The position numbers were made by a program, and so were the translations under genes. Below are positions 57,396-64,000 of a stretch of 64,000 nucleotides of DNA, one piece after another. Under the pieces are notes generated by a model. The model saw only the letters and a list, made by a program, of their open reading frames with translations, was not told where the DNA came from and did not search any database. Source of the DNA: Bordetella trematum (GTDB lineage: Bacteria; Pseudomonadota; Gammaproteobacteria; Burkholderiales; Burkholderiaceae_B); NCBI RefSeq assembly GCF_900078335.1, contig NZ_FKBR01000009.1:124131-188130 (forward strand), given 5' to 3'. Position 1 is the first letter of the stretch, and each line of letters starts with the position of its first letter.

Positions 57396-60017
57396 ATGAA
57401 ATCCTCTGAGATTCGCCAGAAGTTCCTTCAATTCTTCCAGTCCAAGGGACACACCATCGTGTCGTCTTCTTCACTGGTCCCGGGCAACGACCCCACGCTG
57501 TTGTTTACCAACTCCGGCATGGTGCAGTTCAAGGACGTGTTCACGGGCAAGGAGCAGCGGCCCTATGTGCGCGCGACCTCGTCGCAGCGCAGCGTGCGCG
57601 CCGGCGGCAAGCACAATGACCTGGAAAACGTCGGCTACACCGCGCGTCACCACACCTTCTTTGAAATGCTGGGCAATTTCAGCTTTGGCGACTATTTCAA
57701 GGAAGAGGCGATCCGCTACGCCTGGGAACTGCTGACCACGGTCTACAAGCTGCCGGTCGAAAAGCTGTGGGTCACGGTGTACCAGGAAGATGACGAGGCC
57801 TACGACATCTGGGCCAAGCAGATCGGCGTGCCGGCCGAGCGCATCATCCGCATCGGCGACAACAAGGGCGCCCGTTATGCTTCCGACAACTTCTGGCAGA
57901 TGGGTGACACCGGCCCGTGCGGCCCGTGTACCGAGATCTTCTATGATCACGGCCCCGAGATCTGGGGCGGCCCTCCGGGCTCGCCCGAAGAGGACGGCGA
58001 TCGCTATATCGAGATCTGGAACCTGGTGTTCATGCAGTTCGAGCGGGATGCCGCCGGCAACATGACTCGTCTGCCCAAGCCCTGTGTTGACACCGGTATG
58101 GGCCTGGAGCGCATTGCCGCCGTGCTGCAGCAGGTGCACTCGAACTACGAGATCGACCTGTTCCAGCACCTGATCGCCGCGGCTGCGCGCGAAACCGGGG
58201 TCAAGGACCTGCACGACAACTCGCTCAAGGTGATCGCCGATCATATCCGCGCCTGCGCGTTCCTGATCGTCGATGGCGTGATTCCGAGCAACGAGGGCCG
58301 TGGCTATGTGCTGCGCCGCATTGTGCGTCGTGCGCTGCGTCATGGCTACAAGCTGGGCCAGACCCAGCCGTTCTTCCATCGCCTGGTGCCGGATCTCGTG
58401 GCTGAAATGGGCGAGGCCTATCCCGAGCTTGCCAAGACCGCCGAGCGGGTGGGCCAGGTGCTCAAACAGGAAGAGGAGCGCTTTGGCGAAACGCTGGAGC
58501 ACGGCATGAAGATTCTTGATGTGGCGCTGGCCGGCATCGAGAAGGGCAGCCTGCTCGACGGCACGACCCTGTTCACCTTGTATGACACCTACGGGTTCCC
58601 GGTAGATTTGACGGCCGACATCTGTCGCGAGCGCGGCGTCGAGATCGATATGCCGGGCTTCGAGGCCGCCATGGCGCGCCAGCGCGAACAGGCGCGTGCG
58701 GCCGGCAAGTTCAAGATGGCCGAAGGCTTGAGCTACGAGGGTGAGCAGACGCGCTTCGAGGGCTATGAGCAGCTCGAACTGAGCGACGTCAAGGTGACTG
58801 CCCTGTACGTCGACGGCACCCAGGTGGATGCCGTACAAGCCGGGCAACAGGCGGTGGTGGTGCTCGATGTCACCCCGTTCTATGCCGAGTCGGGTGGCCA
58901 GGTCGGTGATACCGGCCTGCTGCTGGGGGACGGTCAGCGTTTCGTCGTGGCGGACACGCTCAAGATTCAGGCCGGTGTATTTGGCCATCACGGGACCCTC
59001 GAAGCCGGGGCGCTCAAAGTGGGCGACACCCTGCTGGCCCGTGTGGATGCCGTGCGCCGCGCGCGCACCGTGCGCAACCACTCGGCTACCCACCTGATGC
59101 ACAAGGCCCTGCGTGAAGTGCTGGGCGGCCATGTGCAGCAACGCGGCTCGCTGGTCGATCCCGACAAGACGCGTTTTGACTTCGCTCACGACGCGCCCAT
59201 GACGGCCGAACAGATCGGCCGTGTCGAGGCGCTGGTCAATGCCGAAGTGCTGGCCAACCAGTCGACCCAGGCGCGCGTCATGGCCTATGACGACGCCGTC
59301 AAGGGTGGGGCCATGGCCCTGTTCGGAGAAAAATACGGCGACACCGTCCGTGTGCTGGACATCGGTTCCTCGCGCGAGCTCTGCGGCGGCACGCACGTCG
59401 GCCGCACGGGGGATATCGGCTTGTTCAAGATCGTGTCCGAAGGTGGCGTGGCGGCCGGCGTGCGCCGTGTCGAAGCAATCACCGGCGACAACGCCCTGGC
59501 GTGGGTGCAGGATCAGAATGCGCTGCTGCAGCGTGCTGCCAGCGTGCTGCGCACGCCGGTGAGCGAGTTGCCCGAGCGCATCGCGCTGGCCCAGGAGCAG
59601 ATCAAGGCGCTCGAAAAAGAGCTGGACCAGATGCGCTCCAAGCTGGCGGCCAATGCCGGCAATGATCTGGCCGACAAGGCCGCGATCGAGATCAAGGGCG
59701 TGAAGGTGCTGGCCGCCATCGTCGCCGATACCGATCCCAAGGCGTTGCGGGGCATGGTCGACAACCTCAAGGACAAGCTCAAGTCCGGTGTGGTGTTGCT
59801 GGCGACCAGCGTCGACGGCAAGATCAGCGTGGTCGGCGGCGTGACGGCCGACCTGACCGGCAAGGTCAAGGCCGGAGACCTGGTGGGCTATGTGGCCGGG
59901 CGCATCGGGGGCAAGGGCGGTGGCCGTCCGGACATGGCCATGGGCGGCGGCACGGATGTTGCGGCCCTGGCCGATGCCGTGGCGAGCGTGCAGGGTTGGG
60001 TTCATGAGCGTCTTTGA
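57396..60017 (+). CDS. alaS: Alanine-tRNA ligase
   Basis: The 873-residue class-II synthetase has an N-terminal catalytic core ([27 protein letters not shown]; motif 2 [19 protein letters not shown]; motif 3 [12 protein letters not shown]), an editing domain with the HxxxH zinc motif (NHSATHLMH) and CGGTHV, a coiled-coil linker (~700-750), and the C-Ala oligomerisation/tRNA-elbow domain ([15 protein letters not shown]). Full length. The stop overlaps the next gene by 14 bases. Confidence 0.98.
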   Translation: MKSSEIRQKFLQFFQSKGHTIVSSSSLVPGNDPTLLFTNSGMVQFKDVFTGKEQRPYVRATSSQRSVRAGGKHNDLENVGYTARHHTFFEMLGNFSFGDYFKEEAIRYAWELLTTVYKLPVEKLWVTVYQEDDEAYDIWAKQIGVPAERIIRIGDNKGARYASDNFWQMGDTGPCGPCTEIFYDHGPEIWGGPPGSPEEDGDRYIEIWNLVFMQFERDAAGNMTRLPKPCVDTGMGLERIAAVLQQVHSNYEIDLFQHLIAAAARETGVKDLHDNSLKVIADHIRACAFLIVDGVIPSNEGRGYVLRRIVRRALRHGYKLGQTQPFFHRLVPDLVAEMGEAYPELAKTAERVGQVLKQEEERFGETLEHGMKILDVALAGIEKGSLLDGTTLFTLYDTYGFPVDLTADICRERGVEIDMPGFEAAMARQREQARAAGKFKMAEGLSYEGEQTRFEGYEQLELSDVKVTALYVDGTQVDAVQAGQQAVVVLDVTPFYAESGGQVGDTGLLLGDGQRFVVADTLKIQAGVFGHHGTLEAGALKVGDTLLARVDAVRRARTVRNHSATHLMHKALREVLGGHVQQRGSLVDPDKTRFDFAHDAPMTAEQIGRVEALVNAEVLANQSTQARVMAYDDAVKGGAMALFGEKYGDTVRVLDIGSSRELCGGTHVGRTGDIGLFKIVSEGGVAAGVRRVEAITGDNALAWVQDQNALLQRAASVLRTPVSELPERIALAQEQIKALEKELDQMRSKLAANAGNDLADKAAIEIKGVKVLAAIVADTDPKALRGMVDNLKDKLKSGVVLLATSVDGKISVVGGVTADLTGKVKAGDLVGYVAGRIGGKGGGRPDMAMGGGTDVAALADAVASVQGWVHERL

Positions 60018-60255
60018 TCCTGCCGCGCCGGTCTATGACCTGGAGGTCGACGCCAGTGGCCTGAGTTGCCCCTTGCCGATTCTTCGCGCCAAGAAAGCCC
60101 TGGCGCAGATCGAGAGCGGACAGGTATTGCGGGTGATCACCACCGATGCCAAGGCCGAGCGCGATTTCCAGGCCTTTGCCGCCCAGAGCGGCAATGCCTT
60201 GCTGGCGCAGGTCAGCCAGCAAGGCAGCGTCGTGCACTATCTGCGTCGTCGCTGA
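60004..60255 (+). CDS. TusA-family sulfurtransferase
   Basis: An 83-residue protein with the SirA/TusA fold. The persulfide Cys22 lies in the signature [14 protein letters not shown], and it ends with [14 protein letters not shown]. TusA delivers sulfur in tRNA 2-thiouridine synthesis and other sulfur pathways; paralogues of this small family are common, so the symbol tusA is not certain. ATG 60004 overlaps the alaS end by 14 bases, suggesting co-expression. Confidence 0.92.
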   Translation: MSVFDPAAPVYDLEVDASGLSCPLPILRAKKALAQIESGQVLRVITTDAKAERDFQAFAAQSGNALLAQVSQQGSVVHYLRRR

Positions 60256-60439
60256 GCGACGTTGCTGGCCGCCCGGGATGCGTCAAAGGGCAAAGTGGGT
60301 GTATGCTACGCCCCGGCGAGTCTGATGTGCTGCATCGGCTCGCTGCCAGTGACAGCGCCCGGAGTGTTGTTTGGCAGACAGTATTCGACCCCGCACGGCA
60401 TTGTCGGCGGGCTATTTCGTCGGGAAAAAGCCAAGCCGT

Positions 60440-60469
60440 TTGCCATGTGGCCGGTTTAAATGCTAGAAT
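60440..60469 (+). promoter_or_regulatory. Promoter of rpsP
   Basis: TTGCCA (60440-60445) and TAGAAT (60464-60469) are separated by 18 bases, 35 bases before the rpsP ATG. Confidence 0.72.
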
Positions 60470-60504
60470 TTCCCGTTTTTCACATCTAATTCAAGGGATT
60501 ACCT

Positions 60505-60765
60505 ATGGTGGTGATTCGTCTGGCCCGTGGCGGCTCGAAGAAGCGTCCGTTTTACAACCTGGTGGCTGCCGATTCGCGCAATCGTCGCGATGGCCGTTTC
60601 GTTGAGCGCGTGGGTTTCTACAATCCCGTGGGCGGCGAAGGCTCGGAAACCCTGCGTATCGCACTGGACCGCGTGAAGTACTGGACCGACAACGGCGCTC
60701 AGCTGTCGCCCTCCGTGGCTCGTCTGGTCAAGGAATACTCGGCCAAGGTTTCGGCGGCTGCCTAA
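60505..60765 (+). CDS. rpsP: 30S ribosomal protein S16
   Basis: The 86-residue ribosomal protein ([62 protein letters not shown]) is full length. The ATG at 60505 follows AAGGGATTACCT. In most bacteria rimM follows within a few tens of bases; here the gap is 365 bases. Confidence 0.98.
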   Translation: MVVIRLARGGSKKRPFYNLVAADSRNRRDGRFVERVGFYNPVGGEGSETLRIALDRVKYWTDNGAQLSPSVARLVKEYSAKVSAAA

Positions 60766-61130
60766 GCTGGCTTGATGCCGCCTTTGGCGGCATTGGACCG
60801 GTAGCGTGGCCTGGCTTGAGCCGGGTGACCGCGTTGGCAGGCTCCCGCAGATGGCTGCTTGGGTCGAGGCCTGAGTGTGGCCCCGTCAAGCGGGTAGCCT
60901 GAGGAAAGATTGGTGTTGTGCCGGCCTGTTTGGCCGGCACTGCCATTTGTGCGGGCGGTTTGTCTGGACGCGCCCGTCGGGTATTGCGCATGGCCTGCCT
61001 GTGTGGTGTGGGCTGTCTGGCCTTGCCGGTGCGCTACATGCCCGGGCCGCCTGCTGTTCGCCGGCGGCCGGTATCTGATCGCCGCCTGCGTGTCGGGTGG
61101 TCGCATTGATTTCAAACTTCAGGGGCTCTC
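60766..61130 (+). other. GC-rich structured spacer between rpsP and rimM
   Basis: No convincing gene. It holds two perfect hairpins: ATGCCGCC/GGCGGCAT (60775-60782 with 60786-60793, loop TTT) and GTGCCGGCC/GGCCGGCAC (60918-60926 with 60932-60940, loop TGTTT), and further GC-rich complementarity near 61050. Neither hairpin has a T-tract. A plausible 63-codon frame at 60918-61109 has unusual Cys/Gly/Arg composition and no ribosome site. Role unknown: processing or regulatory leader of rimM-trmD are options. Confidence 0.5.
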
Positions 61131-61715
61131 ATGTCTGAACGTGCCGGTATGCCGCCTGCCGATCTGGTGGAACTGGGTCGCGTGGCGGGCGCTTATGGCG
61201 TCAAGGGCTGGATCAAGGTGGTGCCGCACTCTGCCCAGGCCGATGTGCTGCGGGCGGCGCGCCAATGGTGGTTGTTGCCTCCGGGGCGAGACCTGCAGAC
61301 CGCGCGCGCCAGCGTCGTGCAGCAGTGTCGCGCGCATGGTGCGACGGCAGTCGCCCAGCTCGAGGGTGTGCAGGACCGTGACCAGGCCGAGGCGCTCAAG
61401 GGCGTTTCGGTTTGGGTGTCACGGGCGGCGTTTCCCAAGGTTGGCGATGATGAGTATTACTGGGTCGACCTGATCGGCTGCGAGCTCTATACCAGCGAGG
61501 CGGGCGAGCCTCAGCGGATCGGGGTGGTGCAGGAGGTGCTGGAAAGTCCGGCGCATGCCATTTTGCGGGTGCAGAGGCTCGATGCTGCAGGCGCGGCGGT
61601 GCTGGATGCCAAGGGGCGTGCCCGTGAAGTGCTGGTGCCATTCGTGGCGGCGCATATTGGCGCTGTCGATCTGGCGGCCCGCCGTATCGATAGCGATTGG
61701 CCGCTGGAAGACTGA
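61131..61715 (+). CDS. rimM: 16S rRNA processing protein RimM
   Basis: The 194-residue 30S maturation factor binds S19. The N-terminal RimM beta-barrel has [19 protein letters not shown] and the PRC-barrel part has [13 protein letters not shown] and [25 protein letters not shown] precedes the ATG at 61131. It overlaps trmD by one base. Confidence 0.96.
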   Translation: MSERAGMPPADLVELGRVAGAYGVKGWIKVVPHSAQADVLRAARQWWLLPPGRDLQTARASVVQQCRAHGATAVAQLEGVQDRDQAEALKGVSVWVSRAAFPKVGDDEYYWVDLIGCELYTSEAGEPQRIGVVQEVLESPAHAILRVQRLDAAGAAVLDAKGRAREVLVPFVAAHIGAVDLAARRIDSDWPLED

Positions 61716-62539
61716 TGCGCATCGATGTCGTCACCCTGTTTCCGGAGATGTTCGCCGTGGTGCGGGATCTCGGGGTCAGCGGACGCGCGCACGGGCAGGG
61801 CCTGTGGTCCCTGCATACCTGGAATCCGCGTGACTTCACGACGGATGTGCACCGTACGGTCGATGATCGCCCGTATGGTGGCGGCCCGGGCATGGTGATG
61901 CTGGCGGCTCCGCTGGAGGCGGCGGTGGCGGCGGCGCAGGCGGCCCGGGCGCAGCAGGGGCTGGCGGCGGCGCCGGTGGCGCTGATGGCGCCCGTTGGCC
62001 GGCGCTACGATCAGCAGGCCGCGCAAGGTCTGGCGGCCAGTCAGGGGCTGATCCTGATTTGCGGTCGCTACGAAGGGCTGGATCAGCGCTTTATCGACCG
62101 CTGCGTGACATTGGAGATTTCGCTGGGCGACTTCGTGCTTTCGGGCGGGGAGATTGCGGCCCTGGCGGTGATCGATGCTGCGGTGCGGCTCTTGCCGGGC
62201 GCCCTGGGGGATGGGGATTCGGCCCTGCAGGATTCCTTTCACGAGGCGTCGTCGGGCTTGCTGGACAGCCCCCATTACACCCGGCCGGAGGTCTACGAGG
62301 GCGAGCCGGTGCCGGCTGAGCTGATGAGTGGGCATCATGCCCGGATCGCTCGCTGGCGGCGCGATCAATCATTGCGATTGACGCTGGCGCGTCGGCCGGA
62401 GTTGATCGTTCAGGCGCGCGAGCGGGGGTGGCTGGATCATAACGACGAATGCCTGCTGGCGCAGGAAGAGGGGCGCGCGCCCCCGCCGGATCCGCGTGCG
62501 CGTAAGCGCGCGCGCCGCAAGCCGCCCGAGACGGCCTGA
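61715..62539 (+). CDS. trmD: tRNA (guanine(37)-N1)-methyltransferase TrmD
   Basis: The 274-residue SPOUT enzyme methylates G37 of tRNAs decoding CUN, CCN and CGG. It begins [16 protein letters not shown] and has [13 protein letters not shown], the knot/SAM-binding segments [15 protein letters not shown] and [22 protein letters not shown], and the catalytic Asp region EDSFH-like [22 protein letters not shown] basic extra C-terminus ([14 protein letters not shown]) follows the usual end. rplS, which usually follows trmD, is absent: a terminator and the convergent valS come next. Confidence 0.97.
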   Translation: MRIDVVTLFPEMFAVVRDLGVSGRAHGQGLWSLHTWNPRDFTTDVHRTVDDRPYGGGPGMVMLAAPLEAAVAAAQAARAQQGLAAAPVALMAPVGRRYDQQAAQGLAASQGLILICGRYEGLDQRFIDRCVTLEISLGDFVLSGGEIAALAVIDAAVRLLPGALGDGDSALQDSFHEASSGLLDSPHYTRPEVYEGEPVPAELMSGHHARIARWRRDQSLRLTLARRPELIVQARERGWLDHNDECLLAQEEGRAPPPDPRARKRARRKPPETA

Positions 62540-62541
62540 TG

Positions 62542-62579
62542 AAAAAAAACCGCCAGACATAGTCTGGCGGGTTTTTTTC
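62542..62579. terminator. Bidirectional terminator between trmD and valS
   Basis: CCGCCAGAC (62550-62558) pairs with GTCTGGCGG (62562-62570), loop ATA, with an A-run on the left and a T-run on the right, serving both convergent genes. Confidence 0.94.
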
Positions 62580-62610
62580 TGGTGGCCTGCCAGGGCAGGC
62601 CGATGCCGGA

Positions 62611-64000
62611 TCAGCGGCTGAGCTTGCTGCGCTGTTCGCGCACTTTGGTCAGGGTTTCGTTGAACTGGCCGACGCGAGCCTGCTCCTGCTGGACAACCGC
62701 CGCCGGAGCGCGTTCGACGAAGCTGGGATTGGACAGCTTGCCATTGGCTTTGGCGATCTCGCCTTCCAGGCGGGCGATTTCCTTGTCCAGGCGGGCGCAC
62801 TCGGCCGCCACGTCGATTTCGACGTGCAGCATCAGGCGGGCATCGCCCACCACCTGCACGGGCGCGCCGGCGTCAGGCAGCGTGTCTGCCACGTCCACCT
62901 GGCTCAGCTTGGCCAGCGCTGCCAGATAGGGTGCGTTGCGCTTGAGCATGGTCGCATCGCCCTGGGCGATGAGCGGCACGCGCTGTGCGGGCGACAGGTT
63001 CATTTCGCCACGCAGGGCGCGAACGGCCTCAACCTGTGCCTTGAGCTCGGCGACGGCAGCCTCGGCCTGCGCGTCCACGGCCTCGGGGTTGGCGCGCGGA
63101 TAGGGTTGCACGCTGACGCTGCCCGGCTCATCGGCGCGACGCTTGCCGGCCACCACCGAGACTTTCTGCCACAGTTCTTCGGTGATGAACGGGATGATGG
63201 GGTGGGCCAGGCGCAGCACCGCCTCCAGCACGCGGATCAGCGTGCGTCGGGTTCCCAGTTGCTGGGCCGGCGTGCCGGTCTGGATCTGCACCTTGGCCAG
63301 TTCGACGTACCAGTCGCAATACTCATCCCAGACGTAGCGGTACAGGGCATTGGCGACGTTGTCGAAGCGGTAGTCGGCGAACCCGCGCTCGATATCGCTC
63401 TCGAGCGTCTGCAACTGGCTGACGATCCAGCGGTCGGCAAAGGACAGCTCGCCTGTCTCTTCGCCGTGCAGCGCATGGCCTTCGGTGTTCATCAGCACGA
63501 AGCGGGTGGCGTTCCAGAGCTTGTTGCAGAAGTTGCGGTAGCCCTCGCAGCGCTTGAGATCGAAGTTCATGTTGCGGCCCAGCGTGGCATAGGCCGCCAT
63601 GGTGAAGCGCAGCGCATCCGTGCCGAATGCCGGGATGCCGTCAGGGAACTGGCGGCGAGTGGCCTTTTCGATGGCGCCGGCCTGCTTGGGGTTCATCAGG
63701 CCATAGGTGCGCTTGGCGACCAGCTTCTCCAGGTCGATGCCGTCGATGAGGTCCACCGGGTCCAGGGTGTTGCCCTTGGACTTGCTCATCTTCTGGCCCT
63801 CGGCGTCGAGGATCAGCCCGTGCACATAGACGTGCTTGAAGGGGATCTTGCCGGTCATGTGCATCGTCAGCATGACCATGCGCGCGACCCAGAAGAAGAT
63901 GATGTCAAAGCCGGTCACCAGAACGCTGGACGGCAGATAGCGCGCCAGATCTTCGGTTTTTTCGGGCCAGCCGAGGGTGGTGAAAGGCACCAGCGCCGAG
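62611..64000 (-). CDS. valS: Valine-tRNA ligase, C-terminal part (truncated by window end)
   Basis: The reading frame is open through the right edge, so only the C-terminal ~460 residues are visible. The KMSKSKGN motif of class-I synthetases is present (after [13 protein letters not shown]), then the anticodon-binding domain ([48 protein letters not shown]) and a C-terminal coiled-coil arm ([19 protein letters not shown]...) typical of ValRS. The HIGH motif would lie beyond the window. It is convergent with trmD. Confidence 0.97.
   Translation of the reverse strand, partial: SALVPFTTLGWPEKTEDLARYLPSSVLVTGFDIIFFWVARMVMLTMHMTGKIPFKHVYVHGLILDAEGQKMSKSKGNTLDPVDLIDGIDLEKLVAKRTYGLMNPKQAGAIEKATRRQFPDGIPAFGTDALRFTMAAYATLGRNMNFDLKRCEGYRNFCNKLWNATRFVLMNTEGHALHGEETGELSFADRWIVSQLQTLESDIERGFADYRFDNVANALYRYVWDEYCDWYVELAKVQIQTGTPAQQLGTRRTLIRVLEAVLRLAHPIIPFITEELWQKVSVVAGKRRADEPGSVSVQPYPRANPEAVDAQAEAAVAELKAQVEAVRALRGEMNLSPAQRVPLIAQGDATMLKRNAPYLAALAKLSQVDVADTLPDAGAPVQVVGDARLMLHVEIDVAAECARLDKEIARLEGEIAKANGKLSNPSFVERAPAAVVQQEQARVGQFNETLTKVREQRSKLSR

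Noticed and set aside
60766-61130. Cobalamin riboswitch or RNase P RNA in the rpsP-rimM gap
   Set aside because: Some local similarity (GAGGAAAG, GGTG) but the B12 box and the P RNA core (GAGGAAAGTCCGGGC) are absent.
60910-61473. Protein-coding frames in the rpsP-rimM gap and across the rimM start
   Set aside because: No ribosome site, odd Cys/Trp/Arg composition, and overlap with the real rimM.

Overview
The window is high-GC, densely coded chromosomal DNA from a betaproteobacterium. Gene order and protein character (rimP-nusA-infB-rbfA-truB-typA, trxA-rho, single-chain serine deaminase, dadA, alaS) fit the Alcaligenaceae (Bordetella/Achromobacter type). The genus is an inference from remembered family traits, not from a database search. 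I see no insertion sequence, prophage, CRISPR array, rRNA or tRNA.

Layout. 66-2788: scpB and rluB. 2789-3249: a long leader ending in an intrinsic terminator directly ahead of rimP. 3250-11470: a translation/transcription operon, rimP-nusA-infB-rbfA-truB-typA, closed by a strong terminator. 11497-24220: a secreted hypothetical, a LOG-family protein, polA, a ZIP metal transporter with a palindromic upstream site, a dienelactone-hydrolase-like protein, a Na/Pi cotransporter, sdaA, queH and glnE. 24296-32420: a YhdP-like giant protein, a LysR/MFS divergent pair, rho and trxA. 32691-38852: parE, a YcxB-like membrane protein, parC and a DUF418 membrane protein. 38925-42917: an ectoine/5-hydroxyectoine operon, ectR-ectA-ectB-ectC-ectD, with its own promoter and terminator. 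42971-48820: a MOSC protein, a guanidinium exporter (sugE/gdx) behind a guanidine-II riboswitch, panD, a 2Fe-2S reductase, dadA and an orphan solute-binding protein. 48936-57308: a compact R64/TCP-type (type IVb) pilus operon, pilL-N-O-P-Q-R-S-V. 57396-64000: alaS, a TusA-like protein, rpsP, rimM, trmD and the C-terminal part of valS.

The most informative non-coding signals are: (1) two ACGR-loop hairpins behind a near-consensus promoter in front of sugE, the guanidine-II (mini-ykkC) architecture; (2) the rimP leader, where one 7-nt segment can pair either with an upstream copy of CAGTGGGC or with a second copy that forms the 5' arm of the terminator, a possible attenuator over nusA/infB; (3) a palindrome upstream of the ZIP transporter; (4) a 365-base structured gap splitting rpsP from rimM. 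Accessory functions point to an environmental or host-associated bacterium that can make compatible solutes, export guanidinium and build a type IVb pilus.
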